Positions 31,650 to 40,210 of a stretch of 64,000 nt of DNA are shown here, one piece after another (the stretch's first letter is position 1; each line of letters begins with the position of its first letter). The position numbers were made by a program, and so were the translations under genes. The notes beneath the pieces are model-generated. The model saw only the letters and a list, made by a program, of their open reading frames with translations. It made no database searches and was not told the DNA's origin. The stretch lies in contig NZ_CALCDX010000161.1 in NCBI RefSeq assembly GCF_937900395.1, forward strand, positions 1 through 64,000. Direction: 5' to 3'. This DNA comes from an uncultured Caulobacter sp. Its GTDB lineage: Bacteria; Pseudomonadota; Alphaproteobacteria; Caulobacterales; Caulobacteraceae.

Positions 31650-31872
31650 CGCCGCCTCCGGCCATCACCGCCGCGTCGCGACCATCGCGCGCCGCGCTGG
31701 CCTCTTCCCGCGTGGCGGGCTTCTTGACCGCGACGGCCCGACCCAGGCCGATCGCCTGTTCAGCGCACTCGCGGGTCACGTTGTCGATGGTCCCGGCCTT
31801 ATAGGCCAGCGTCGTCCGGCGATTGGCCGCTGGGGTGAAATCATGATCTTCGGTGAAGCGAACCCAGGGCAT
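31630..31872 (-). CDS. Small phage head-region protein
   Basis: An 80-residue protein starting MPWVRFTEDHDFTPAANRRT, with YKAGTIDNVTRECAEQAIGL. Small proteins with this WVRFxxDxDF...YKAGxxxxVTRxCAxxAI plan occur between the connector and head-closure genes of many alphaproteobacterial phages. The role is unknown. Confidence 0.75.
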   Translation of the reverse strand: MPWVRFTEDHDFTPAANRRTTLAYKAGTIDNVTRECAEQAIGLGRAVAVKKPATREEASAARDGRDAAVMAGGGDGVDAA

Positions 31873-31877
31873 GGCGG

Positions 31878-32435
31878 CTACTCCCAGCGCAGAGGCGCGA
31901 TCAGCATTTCGACGCACTCGGGAAGGCCCGACGCCGCGATCTTCCAATCGGGGCTTGGCGCGTACAGGTACTCGATCAGGAACAAGATCGCCGTGTGCGC
32001 CTCGTCGGGCGCTGCGGCGGCTCCAGCCTTGAACTTGATGACGATCGCCTCTTGGGCGTCCGGGTCCAGCGCCGGCCACAACGCGCCGGACGCGGGCCGC
32101 ACAGACAGGGTCTCGCCTGAAGGCGACAGGACGAAGTCCGCCGCGTTCAAGACGACGGTGTCGCCGCCGAGGGCCTGAATGGTGATCGAGAAGCCTTCCC
32201 GTACGTTCGTCGCCACGGGTAGACGGAAAGAGCGCCCCGGCCAGCGCGACAAGACCCATTCGAGGGTCTGAGTGATGAACCGGCGTTGGGTCGCCGCCTC
32301 CACCTCGGCCGTGGCGGTCTTGATCAAGCCCGTGACGACGGTGTCGTCGTCGTTGTGCAGGATGTTCAGACGCGCCTTCGCCTGATCGAGCATGACCGGC
32401 AAGGACGTGGCGGCGGCGGCGACCCGGACCGTCAT
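31878..32435 (-). CDS. Head-tail connector protein (gp6-like)
   Basis: A 185-residue protein. LPVMLDQAKARLNILHNDDD and LIKTATAEVEAATQRRFITQ form the helical N terminus of the HK97 gp6/phage_gp6 connector family, followed by beta structure (TLEWVLSRWPGRSFRLPV) and a C-terminal helix HTAILFLIEYLYAPSP. It forms the ring under the portal to which the tail docks. Confidence 0.85.
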   Translation of the reverse strand: MTVRVAAAATSLPVMLDQAKARLNILHNDDDTVVTGLIKTATAEVEAATQRRFITQTLEWVLSRWPGRSFRLPVATNVREGFSITIQALGGDTVVLNAADFVLSPSGETLSVRPASGALWPALDPDAQEAIVIKFKAGAAAAPDEAHTAILFLIEYLYAPSPDWKIAASGLPECVEMLIAPLRWE

Positions 32436-32437
32436 GG

Positions 32438-32887
32438 CTAGGCGACGATCTCGTCGACGCTGGCGGCGTCGCTGTCCGAGGCCACGCCATAGCGCGGATC
32501 GAGGCCCAGCACCGTGCCGGAGATCAGGGACGCGGCCACCGCCGGGGTGACGCTCAGCCGGAAGAACTTGAAGCCGCGATCGAAGTCGAGGTCTTCCTGT
32601 TTCAGGTTGATCTCGACTTGTTTGCTGTCCTTGTTGCCAGCCTTGGTCAGTTGAGTGATCGCGTGCGCGGGGACGTCCTTGGCGCCGGTGCCATCGCTGG
32701 CCGTCGCTTGCTCCAGCTTGGCGTCGACCGTGGCCGAGGCGCCCAGCGCGCCGACGGACACGATGGCCAGATAGTTGAAGAACTTGGTCGCGTCGATCCA
32801 GGCGGAGGTCTTGACCGCGTTGGTCGATTGAGGGTCGATCGCGCCGACGAGGGCGACGCGCTGCGAAGGCTTCAGGGCGGTGCTCAT
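32438..32887 (-). CDS. Virion-region protein of unknown function
   Basis: A 149-residue protein (PSQRVALVGAIDPQSTNAVK, FFNYLAIVSVGALGASATVD, KQVEINLKQEDLDFDRGFKF, RLSVTPAVAASLISGTVLGL). Its compact beta-rich sequence and position directly after the major capsid suggest a decoration or head-stabilising protein. No family is firmly recognised. Confidence 0.65.
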   Translation of the reverse strand: MSTALKPSQRVALVGAIDPQSTNAVKTSAWIDATKFFNYLAIVSVGALGASATVDAKLEQATASDGTGAKDVPAHAITQLTKAGNKDSKQVEINLKQEDLDFDRGFKFFRLSVTPAVAASLISGTVLGLDPRYGVASDSDAASVDEIVA

Positions 32888-32941
32888 GTGACCGCTTCCT
32901 TTCCTGTTCGAGAGAGCCGCGCGCCGAAAATGTTGTCGCGA

Positions 32942-32975
32942 CCTGGCGGACCGGGCGCGCAGCCGATCCGCCAGG
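32942..32975 (-). terminator. Intercistronic hairpin after the capsid gene
   Basis: A perfect 9-bp stem (CCTGGCGGA/TCCGCCAGG) with a 16-nt loop lies in the 109-bp gap after the capsid stop. No T run follows, so it may stabilise the capsid mRNA or attenuate downstream expression rather than terminate fully. Confidence 0.45.
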
Positions 32976-32996
32976 CGTCACGCCACGAAGACCCGT

Positions 32997-34343
32997 CTAG
33001 CGGGCTTCGAGCGTGACGAAGTGCGACTTGGTGTTAGGGCCGTTCTTCGGGTCGACCGGCTTCGCCAGGTACGGCTGGCCGCCCAGGCGGAAGGTCCAGC
33101 GGAAGGCCTGGATGTTGTAGTCGAAGAACAGGTGGATCGAGGCGGCGAAGTCGATGCCGCCGCCTTGCTTGGTCGCGGCGTAGTACCCCGACATGTCGAC
33201 CAGGGCCAGGTCGCCCAGGTCGCCGATGGTGGAACAGTGTTCCGTGTACAGCAGAGGCTTGCCGCGGATGAAGCCTTCCCACGGCGAGGTCAGGGGTTGG
33301 TTGTTCGGCAGGAAGGCCGGGACGTTGCCCAGGGTCAGGGCGCCGAGTTCCGGGTCGATGTCCGAGTTACCCAGGAAGATCGGCCGGCCGCCGTTGCGCA
33401 GCAGGCGAGCGTTCATCTTCAGGATGTTCTTGACCGCCAGGGTGTCGGCGGCCTGGGCGTTCTCCTTGGCGACCGTGACCAGCGCGTCCGACTTCATGAA
33501 GCCCAGCGGCTTGCCGTTGCCGTCGCCCCACATGATCGCGTCCGAGGCCTTCCACGAAATGGCGCGGGCGGCCTGGCGCGTCAGGCGGTCTTGCAGGCGA
33601 GGCGCGTCATCGAGAACTTCCTGGGTCGCCAAGACGAAGGCGTACAGTTCATGCAGCTCGACCGTCATCCCGGTCTGGGCCGCCTTGCTGGCCACCATCT
33701 GAGAACCTTCCGAGCGCCAGTAGGCCTGGACGCCGGCCGAGCCCCACGGCGTGCTCTCGTCCTTGGCGATCTTGACGCTGTTACCGGCCGTCGGCTCCGG
33801 CGTCACCATCGACAGCAGGTCCGGTTCGTTGAACGCCAGTTCCCAGATCGCCTGACGGTAGTCTTGCGGGACCAGGAAGCCTTCGCCCGCGCCGCCCTGG
33901 TTCTGGTGGAAGCCGGCGGGGGCCGCGCCACGCTCGACGCCCTCGACCATCGCGGCCAGGCGCGGATCTTGGGCCATGCCCGTCTGGGCGTTCCGGACCG
34001 CGACCGCGAAATCGGCGAGGTTTCGGAAGCCGCCCGTGGTTTCCGGGTTCAGCTCGTTCATGGTCCGGCCAGCGCCGAAGGCGGCGCGGCGGCCGGCTTC
34101 GGGCGAGGCCGACGTGGCGAACAGCGCGCCGCGACGGGCGGCCCCCTCTTCGATCGCGATCTTCTTGTCCAGGTCGGCCACCTCGGCTTCAAGGGCGCTC
34201 AGCTCGGCGTCCAGCGCTTCGAGCTTCTTGTCCTCTTCTTCCGTGCGGTCCGTCTTGGCGCCCAGGGTGTTGAATTCGGCCAGAGCCGCCTTGCCGCGCG
34301 TAGCCTTTTGATGGCGCTGCTGGCGGAGTTCCTTGAGGGTCAT
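32997..34343 (-). CDS. Major capsid protein, HK97 fold, with scaffold domain
   Basis: A 448-residue HK97-type capsid protein. Residues about 1-75 are a charged coiled-coil delta/scaffold domain (TEEEDKKLEALDAELSALEA). The shell domain starts near GFLVPQDYRQAIWELAF and includes WRSEGSQMVASKAAQTGMTV, the E-loop/spine region and GKPLLYTEHCSTIGD, DMSGYYAAT and a beta-rich C terminus. The delta domain is expected to be removed by the S49 protease encoded next upstream. The start is set at MTLKELRQ with GGAGATGG upstream. Confidence 0.93.
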   Translation of the reverse strand: MTLKELRQQRHQKATRGKAALAEFNTLGAKTDRTEEEDKKLEALDAELSALEAEVADLDKKIAIEEGAARRGALFATSASPEAGRRAAFGAGRTMNELNPETTGGFRNLADFAVAVRNAQTGMAQDPRLAAMVEGVERGAAPAGFHQNQGGAGEGFLVPQDYRQAIWELAFNEPDLLSMVTPEPTAGNSVKIAKDESTPWGSAGVQAYWRSEGSQMVASKAAQTGMTVELHELYAFVLATQEVLDDAPRLQDRLTRQAARAISWKASDAIMWGDGNGKPLGFMKSDALVTVAKENAQAADTLAVKNILKMNARLLRNGGRPIFLGNSDIDPELGALTLGNVPAFLPNNQPLTSPWEGFIRGKPLLYTEHCSTIGDLGDLALVDMSGYYAATKQGGGIDFAASIHLFFDYNIQAFRWTFRLGGQPYLAKPVDPKNGPNTKSHFVTLEAR

Positions 34344-34431
34344 CGACCATCTCCGTTGCAGCCGGGGCAACGCGCCGTCGTCCTGTGGCCCCGGCGGATC
34401 ACAGGTGGCGTTCTCGAAAGGCTGGGAGGCC

Positions 34432-35247
34432 TTATTCGAAGGCGAGCGCGCTCCGGCGGCGCGGCATGGACTTGGTTTTGATCAGGCCAGAGAGAACGTC
34501 GGCCATGGTGGCGACACGGTCGGCCATGCCGAGCTGGACGGCGCGCTTGGCGCTCACGGTGCGGGCCAGGCCGGCCTCGTCGGCCAACTTGCGGACATCG
34601 GCCGCGCTCATGCCACGCCCCTTGGCAACAGCCTTGATGAAGTCGTCGTCGGCTTCCATGACGCTTTGCTGGATCGCGGCCAGGGCCTCGTCCGTCAGGG
34701 GTTCGAACGGATTGGCGTCAGCCTTGCCCGCGCGCGACCGGACGATCGTCGTCTTGACGCCGTCCATCTCCAGGGCCTTAGACCAATCCATATGGACCGA
34801 CAGGACGCCGATCGAGCCGACCTCACCGGACGGCGTCACCGCGATCTCCGTCGCTTGCGAAGCGATGTAGTAGGCGGCCGAGGCGGCCAGGGTGTCGACC
34901 ACGGCGATGACGGGTTTCACCTCGGCGGCCTTGCGGACCGCGTCGGCGGTCTCAGGCGTCGCCGCATAGGTGCCGCCAGGCGAATTCACGTCCATGACGA
35001 TCGCGCCGACTCCAGGATCAGCGGCGGCTCGGCCGATAGCCGACCGGAACGCGTCCATGCCTGGCGAGATGGTCCTACCGAAGAAGGTTAGGCCGCGAGG
35101 CGTCAGGCTTCCCAGCAAACCCACGACCGCGATACCCGCGCCAGGCGACGCCGCGCCGTCGCGCGCGTCGGCCGCAAGGCGGTTCGGATCGACAGCCAGC
35201 AGGGTTTCGCCGCTACCGTCGGCGAGCTGCGACAGCAGATTACGCAT
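34432..35247 (-). CDS. Prohead protease, S49/SppA-like
   Basis: A 271-residue S49 family protein: AIVMDVNSPGGTYAATPETA, VVDTLAASAAYYIASQATEI with the catalytic serine in ASAAYY, and GEVGSIGVLSVHMD. The catalytic lysine would lie in the following strand. It is placed between portal and capsid, the usual spot of the phage maturation protease that trims the capsid scaffold domain. There is no signal peptide. The start overlaps the portal stop. Confidence 0.9.
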   Translation of the reverse strand: MRNLLSQLADGSGETLLAVDPNRLAADARDGAASPGAGIAVVGLLGSLTPRGLTFFGRTISPGMDAFRSAIGRAAADPGVGAIVMDVNSPGGTYAATPETADAVRKAAEVKPVIAVVDTLAASAAYYIASQATEIAVTPSGEVGSIGVLSVHMDWSKALEMDGVKTTIVRSRAGKADANPFEPLTDEALAAIQQSVMEADDDFIKAVAKGRGMSAADVRKLADEAGLARTVSAKRAVQLGMADRVATMADVLSGLIKTKSMPRRRSALAFE

Positions 35248-36520
35248 CTTGGTTGTCCTTGTTGCCGGGATCGCTCAGCGTGCCCGCCTTCGAGTTGGCG
35301 TCCTGCATGTTCGAGGGTTGCAGGTAGACGTCGCCCTGGTCGCCGATCGGGTTCATGTTCTCGAGACGCAGGATGTCGTTGACGCTCAGCCAGCCCCACT
35401 GGCGACCGGTGGCGTAGGCGGCCCAGCGCGTCTTCAGGTCGCCGCGTAGCAGGCCCGCGACGTTGAACTCGATGAAGAAGCGGTCGCGATCCTCGCCGAT
35501 CAGCAGGTCGCGCGAGGCGGCCTGTTCCCAGGCCGCGATCCACGGCGCCAGGGTGTAGACCACGAACTCGATCGACTGCTGTTCGATGTTGTTGTTGGTC
35601 GCCCGCTCCAGCATGCCCACGCGGTGCGGTGGCATATTCCAGATCGAGGCCACCTCGTAGCCGGCTTGCTTCTTGGTTTCGAGGAACTGCGCCTCGTCGT
35701 TCTGGACATCGTTGCGGCTGTACTTGACGCCGAACTTCAGCAGGCGGTCCTTGTGACGGTTCGCGCCCGTGCCGCCAGCACGCCACGACTGAAGGAAGCT
35801 TTGCTCGTCTTCCTTGGTCCGGAAGTTGCCCGGATGCTCCAGGACGCCACCGCCTGCACCGCCGTTGGCGAAGTAGAGCGCGCCGAACTGTTCGACGGCC
35901 AAGGCCTTGCCAATCGTCTCCCCGTCGGTCTCCCACACCGGAACGCCGCGGAGGCCGTCCCGCGTCAACGGAGCCTTACGAATGTGCAGGATCTCGTCTT
36001 CCCGGAAGACGTCATAGCCAGTGGCCGGGGATAGCCGGTTGATCCAGTAGTAGACCCAACCATCGCTCCCACGCGCCACACGCCAGACCCGGCTCGGGTG
36101 AACCGGGTCCAGCTCGCCCACCGGGTACCCGTCGCTTGACGGCCGAATGATCGAGAAGGCCTCGCGCCACCAGGCGAGATGGCGCTGTTGCTCGTCGCGG
36201 AACTCCTGGGCCGTCTGGCGACGGTTCGGGCGCGAGTGCAACACGTTGAACAGAGGATGGCCCCGCGCCGGCCGGCGCTTCTCGCCATCGAGCCGTTCGA
36301 ACACCATGAACGGCAGCGTCGAAATAGGCCCCGCCAGCGCCTCTTGGCAGGCGCGAACAGCCCAATGTTTCGAGCCATTCACGTCGGAAACATGAATGCC
36401 CGCCAGCGACGGCGCGCCGATGTCTTGGGGGAAGTCCCGATTTGGCTGCATATCCCCGGCGCTGGCCTGAAGGCCAACGCCAGACGCCAGCCCAGAGACA
36501 AGGCGCTGCATAAGGTTCAT
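35240..36520 (-). CDS. Portal protein, HK97 type
   Basis: A 426-residue portal: VNGSKHWAVRACQEALAGPI, HPLFNVLHSRPNRRQTAQEF, RDEQQRHLAWWREAFSIIRP, then IHRDRFF-type stem sequence (LLIGEDRDRFFIEFNVAGLL) and WLSVNDILRLENMNPI at the clip/crown. It forms the dodecameric DNA gate at one capsid vertex and docks the terminase. It lies directly downstream of the large terminase gene, as usual. Confidence 0.93.
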   Translation of the reverse strand: MNLMQRLVSGLASGVGLQASAGDMQPNRDFPQDIGAPSLAGIHVSDVNGSKHWAVRACQEALAGPISTLPFMVFERLDGEKRRPARGHPLFNVLHSRPNRRQTAQEFRDEQQRHLAWWREAFSIIRPSSDGYPVGELDPVHPSRVWRVARGSDGWVYYWINRLSPATGYDVFREDEILHIRKAPLTRDGLRGVPVWETDGETIGKALAVEQFGALYFANGGAGGGVLEHPGNFRTKEDEQSFLQSWRAGGTGANRHKDRLLKFGVKYSRNDVQNDEAQFLETKKQAGYEVASIWNMPPHRVGMLERATNNNIEQQSIEFVVYTLAPWIAAWEQAASRDLLIGEDRDRFFIEFNVAGLLRGDLKTRWAAYATGRQWGWLSVNDILRLENMNPIGDQGDVYLQPSNMQDANSKAGTLSDPGNKDNQDA

Positions 36521-36521
36521 G

Positions 36522-38240
36522 TCAGATCACCACCACGGCGGAAGCGTCGGTCGTCATCACAGATGCCTCCGGGTTGCGGGCCATGAGCTGCACGGCGTTG
36601 AAAGCAGCGATCAAAGGGTCGATCTTGGCCTTGCCGGCCGCCTGTTTGGTGATCAGCACCGCGTTGCCGCGTTGCTCGGCCTTGGCGTTGCCGGCGCACC
36701 AGGTCATGAGGTCTTGGCCGGCGTGCCACAGCGTCCCGTCGGCCAGCTTGCGCTCGGCGCTCCAGATCGCGCCCGAAAGCTTGTAGCCTTGCGGGACGGC
36801 GACGAGCTGTTCACGCGCGAGGCCAGAAGCGATGATCTCGTCGACCATGGCCGCGATGCCTTGCGGGTCCAGACCGACCGCGAACTGGTCAGGCAAGAGC
36901 CCCGCGACATGCAGCCGCGCGACGATGGCCGCCACGTCCTGGATGTCTTGTGTCGGCCGTTCGCAGATGACCAGGTCGCCGGCCTTGACGAAGTCGTGCA
37001 GGCGTTCGGCGATTTCCTTGCGCCGCTCGAAGACTTGCGGGTGCGCCCAGGCCCGGTTCCACAGCAGCCAGTCGCGCGTATCCTTCTCACGGCCGAGCAC
37101 CGCCAAGCCCAGAAGGTCGTCAAGGCCGCCGCCGTCGATGCCGACCACGGCGACGTCACAGCGTTCCTCGATCTCGTCCAGCGTGATGCTGTCGTCGGCG
37201 GCCGAGAGCCAATGGTCGACACCGGCCCAACGGTCCGAGTGCAGCGCCATGCCGATCTCGACATTGAGGTGCTGCGACGCCCAGCGCCGAACCTCTTCCT
37301 CGCCCTTGTCGCGGGCGCCCGCGAAGTCGTCCAGCAGGCGGTCGATCGTGATCGAGTAGCCCAGGTTCGGCAGAACCATCGGCCACAGCGCCGGGTCCAT
37401 CCATAGCTTGTCGCGCGAGACCTGGATGGCCTCCGGGAACTCGTACAGGATCGGCAGCAGCCGAACCTTTTCGGTGATCTTCCCGTCGCGGACGCCGCGG
37501 GCGTACTGGAGTTCCTGTTTGAACAGGCCGGCCGGCGGCTCGTCGCTCTGGGTCGTCGTGCAGATCAGCAGGCTTTCCGGGTTGGCGATAAGGCCGCCCC
37601 GGATCTGGCCGAAGACACGCGTCGCGTAGCTGTATGTCGAGATGATGTGCAGCTCGTCGACCATCACGACGACCGGCTTCACCCCGGTCATGACCTTCAT
37701 GTCGAAGGTCTTGATCTTCAGCTTGGTCTTGTTCGTCCGATCCTCGATCGTCTTCAGGTGATCGATCACCTTGAAGCGCTTTTCGAGGTACGGATCGGCC
37801 TCGATCATCCCCGAGGCCTGTTGGAAGGCGAGGTCGGCGATGTCCTGTGTCGGCCCGATGAAGAGCATTTCCGCGCGCGGGCGCTCGTTCATCAGCAGGG
37901 CGGTGATCATCACCCCCGCCGCGCCCGTCGTCTTGCTGTTCTTCTTCGGGACCATGGCCAGGATCTCGGCCACGCGCCTCCGTCCGGTCTCTGGGTCGAT
38001 CGAGCCGAAGGCGGCCCGGACGATGTCCCGAAACCAGTCGCCCGCCGCCTCGGCCATGGTCGGCAGACCAGGCACGTCCGGCAGGCGCAACTTGTTGAAG
38101 ATCCCTACCGCCCGCTCGGCCTCGGCGGCGTCAAGCGGCAGATCAGGAACGAGGGACCGCCCGGTCTTCAGCCGCTCGACCCAGTCGGGGCAAGCGAACG
38201 ACCAGGCCGGGGCTAGTTCAGCTTCAGCAGACTGCCCCAT
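36522..38240 (-). CDS. Terminase large subunit
   Basis: A 572-residue TerL. The ATPase has a Walker A-like MVPKKNSKTTGAAG (about residues 95-108), a Walker B VVVMVDELHI (about 188-197) and the coupling motif ICTTTQSDEPP. The nuclease domain has the acidic cluster VGIDGGGLDDLLGL (about residue 372) and later ICERPTQDIQD and DEIIASG. It packages DNA through the portal and cuts concatemers. It overlaps the small-subunit gene by 28 nt. Confidence 0.93.
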   Translation of the reverse strand: MGQSAEAELAPAWSFACPDWVERLKTGRSLVPDLPLDAAEAERAVGIFNKLRLPDVPGLPTMAEAAGDWFRDIVRAAFGSIDPETGRRRVAEILAMVPKKNSKTTGAAGVMITALLMNERPRAEMLFIGPTQDIADLAFQQASGMIEADPYLEKRFKVIDHLKTIEDRTNKTKLKIKTFDMKVMTGVKPVVVMVDELHIISTYSYATRVFGQIRGGLIANPESLLICTTTQSDEPPAGLFKQELQYARGVRDGKITEKVRLLPILYEFPEAIQVSRDKLWMDPALWPMVLPNLGYSITIDRLLDDFAGARDKGEEEVRRWASQHLNVEIGMALHSDRWAGVDHWLSAADDSITLDEIEERCDVAVVGIDGGGLDDLLGLAVLGREKDTRDWLLWNRAWAHPQVFERRKEIAERLHDFVKAGDLVICERPTQDIQDVAAIVARLHVAGLLPDQFAVGLDPQGIAAMVDEIIASGLAREQLVAVPQGYKLSGAIWSAERKLADGTLWHAGQDLMTWCAGNAKAEQRGNAVLITKQAAGKAKIDPLIAAFNAVQLMARNPEASVMTTDASAVVVI

Positions 38241-38701
38241 TCGGTCCCCTCATGGGCCGTCTGGGCGGCGGCATGAGCCGTCGCCTTCTTGCCCATCGGT
38301 TGGCTGTCGGCCGTCTGCTGGACCTGGGCCTGGACGGCTCGGCGGGCGCGGCGCATCGGCGCGCTAGCGTCGCCCTTCTCGATCTGGTCTATCAGCAGCC
38401 GAGCCGCCGCGACCTTGCCCTTCTTGGCCTCTTCCACGAGCGACAGATTGACCACGCCGCGGATGATCGCCGCGCCGTCAGACAGCGACTTAAAATAATA
38501 CTTGTTGAGCGTCGGGACACTTAGACCGACGATCGCGGCGATCTCTTCTTGGGTCGATCCGGTAGCGATCAAAACCGCAACCTTTTCAGCAACTTGCGGG
38601 CTTTTGCGGTGCGCCTTTCGGCCCCGCCGGTCCTTCGGCTCGACCCACGGATCGCCCCAAAGGTCGGTTTGACCCGCCTTCGGGCCGGAATCCTCGGCCA
38701 T
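38213..38701 (-). CDS. Terminase small subunit
   Basis: A 162-residue protein with a charged N terminus, then a helix-turn-helix (VAVLIATGSTQEEIAAIVGL followed by SVPTLNKYYFKSL), a helical oligomerisation region (LSLVEEAKKGKVAAARLLID) and a glutamine/alanine-rich tail. It would recognise the packaging site and recruit TerL. GGAGG precedes the ATG. The homologous small subunits of other phages share the TQEEIAAxxGxS motif. Confidence 0.85.
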   Translation of the reverse strand: MAEDSGPKAGQTDLWGDPWVEPKDRRGRKAHRKSPQVAEKVAVLIATGSTQEEIAAIVGLSVPTLNKYYFKSLSDGAAIIRGVVNLSLVEEAKKGKVAAARLLIDQIEKGDASAPMRRARRAVQAQVQQTADSQPMGKKATAHAAAQTAHEGTEWGSLLKLN

Positions 38702-38782
38702 CGGAAAAAAAACCTCCGCATGTAAGGGACGCCGGTATGCGGCCCCGGCGGCCCGAAGGATTTGCCCCCCCCCCTACCCCCG
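38702..38782 (-). other. Gap between HNH and terminase genes with a G10 tract
   Basis: This 81-bp gap holds the TerS ribosome-binding site and a run of ten cytosines at 38765-38774 (G10 on the coding strand, beside a further G5). No gene is seen. It is a reasonable place for a cos-type packaging site, but no known cos motif is recognised. Confidence 0.4.
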
Positions 38783-39133
38783 TCAGCCCTGCCAGGGCGC
38801 TCGGCGCTCTTCGGCTTGCTTCCGGCTGTCGTGGCAGGCCTTGGTTAGGGTTTGCAGGTTGTCCGGGTCCCAGAAGAGCTTCTGGTCGCCACGGTGCGGC
38901 GTCTTGTGGTCAGCGACGAGCTGCGACGAGCGCCCCTCTTTGGCCCCGCACCCACACTGACAAGTCCACCCGTCCCGCTTGAACGTGGCCAGGCGAAGCC
39001 GCTTCCATTCGGCGGTGCAGTACCAAGCCCGCCAAGGCTCAGCCTCCGGGCTATGCCCGTGCGTGTCGCGTTGAAAGCCGATGGTCGGGGCCAACGACGC
39101 CAGGGTCGATGGAAGAGCGGCGAGTTTGCCCAT
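38783..39133 (-). CDS. HNH endonuclease beside the terminase
   Basis: A 116-residue HNH nuclease: AWYCTAEWKRLRLATFKRDG, the zinc pair CQCGC, then VADHKTPHRGDQKLFWDPDN with the first histidine and the central asparagine in LQTLTKACHDSRK. The family places HNH nucleases next to terminases, where phage HK97 gp74 is needed for cos cleavage and packaging. The start MGKLAALPS is chosen because the longer frame is arginine-rich non-coding sequence. Confidence 0.88.
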   Translation of the reverse strand: MGKLAALPSTLASLAPTIGFQRDTHGHSPEAEPWRAWYCTAEWKRLRLATFKRDGWTCQCGCGAKEGRSSQLVADHKTPHRGDQKLFWDPDNLQTLTKACHDSRKQAEERRAPWQG

Positions 39134-39207
39134 GTCGAGAAGGCCGGAGGCGCGAGGCCGCGCCTCCGCAGTCAGTGGGGAGGGGAAAGCCCGAGGGCTG
39201 AAACGAC

Positions 39208-39295
39208 AGAACCCGCCGAAGGCTCTCGCCCGGCGGGTTCTCATCGGTCGCAGCTATCGACCTTCGACATTTAAGGCCAGAAACGTCGGACGTTT
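39208..39295 (-). promoter_or_regulatory. Hairpin and palindrome upstream of the packaging genes
   Basis: This 190-bp gap (39134-39324) has no gene. It contains a perfect 10-bp stem AGAACCCGCC/GGCGGGTTCT (39208-39217 and 39232-39241), which could end the replication transcript, and a 15-bp perfect palindrome AAACGTCSGACGTTT at 39281-39295 (S at the centre). The palindrome is a candidate operator for late transcription of the HNH-terminase-structural operon. Confidence 0.45.
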
Positions 39296-39324
39296 GCAAG
39301 AGCGCTCGACGAAGCGATTCACCT

Positions 39325-39981
39325 TCAGCGGATCATCCCATAGTGGCGGGCCAGGGCGTCCAAGGCGATCACACAAGGATGAAGGTGCGCGTCGGCCTTC
39401 TGGCGCGAACCGCCGAACCGGCTCCCCGAAAGCATCTCGCCCATGCCCGCGACATAGACGATGTACGGCCGGAGAAGCGGCGAACCCAGCGCCTCGACGG
39501 AGAGGGCCTCCTTGACGGCGGCATGAGCCCGGATCTGGCGATCGGTCGCCCCGGCCTTCGGCCCGAACGAACCGCCAGTCTCCAGGACCAGGCACGACAC
39601 CATCCCGCTACCGTTGGCCAGCTCGAAGTCGGACCGGAAGCGAAGACCGGCTTCGTAGTGCGGACGGATCAGCTTGCCCTTGCGATAGAGCCAGTCCAGC
39701 CCATCACGCCCAACCACGACCCGGCCGTCGGCCTCTTCGGCCACTTCCTCTCCCTTGGCCTCGGCCCGCGCCTTGGCCTCGCCCAGGCCGCGCTTGGTCG
39801 CGGCGGCCTCGGCCTCTTCCCGCTCCCGCTGCTGTTGCTCGGCCACGGCCTGGGCCTCACGCACCTTTTGCCGATAGGCCTCAACGGCCGCCTCGCCGGC
39901 TCGGAGCACTTTCCGGGGAGGCTTCACCTCGTCCGGAACGGTTTGCGGAACGGTTTCGATTTCGACAGCTTGTTCAGCCAT
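39325..39981 (-). CDS. DUF6456-like phage protein
   Basis: A 218-residue protein. The N-terminal half is a charged helix (AAVEAYRQKVREAQAVAEQQ, EREEAEAAATKRGLGEAKAR). The C-terminal half has DGLDWLYRKGKLIRPHYEAG, LRFRSDFELANGSGMVSCLV, SPLLRPYIVYVAGMGEMLSG and ALDALARHYGMIR, which fit the DUF6456 DNA-associated domain found in alphaproteobacterial phages. The start MAEQAVEIE follows AAGGGG. Two iteron copies lie inside its 5' end. Its function may relate to replication or late regulation. Confidence 0.75.
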   Translation of the reverse strand: MAEQAVEIETVPQTVPDEVKPPRKVLRAGEAAVEAYRQKVREAQAVAEQQQREREEAEAAATKRGLGEAKARAEAKGEEVAEEADGRVVVGRDGLDWLYRKGKLIRPHYEAGLRFRSDFELANGSGMVSCLVLETGGSFGPKAGATDRQIRAHAAVKEALSVEALGSPLLRPYIVYVAGMGEMLSGSRFGGSRQKADAHLHPCVIALDALARHYGMIR

Positions 39982-40207
39982 TCCGATAACCCCTTGGTTT
40001 GACACGACTATCTTCTTCTTCCCGCTGAGACCGTGGAACGGTTGGAACGGTTTAGTGAATCCTTGCGTGTGCGAGGGCGCGCACACATCACGAAGCCCGA
40101 CCAAACCGTTCCAACCGTTCCGCAACCCAGATAAGCTACTGACTTAACTTGCCTTTCAGGCCTAGAACCGTTCCGCAAACCGTTCCAAACCCTTCCGAAA
40201 CCGTTCC
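39935..40207. repeat. Iteron-like cluster, candidate replication origin
   Basis: The 9-mer AACCGTTCC (or its complement GGAACGGTT) occurs nine times: complement at 39935, 39947, 40035 and 40044; forward at 40104, 40113, 40166, 40178 and 40199; plus one variant AACCCTTCC at 40188. Pairs are spaced 9-12 bp, about one helical turn. The array fills the 229-bp gap between the DUF6456 and primase-helicase genes and their ends. It looks like an initiator-binding array; which protein binds it is not known. Confidence 0.7.
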
Positions 40208-40210
40208 AGA

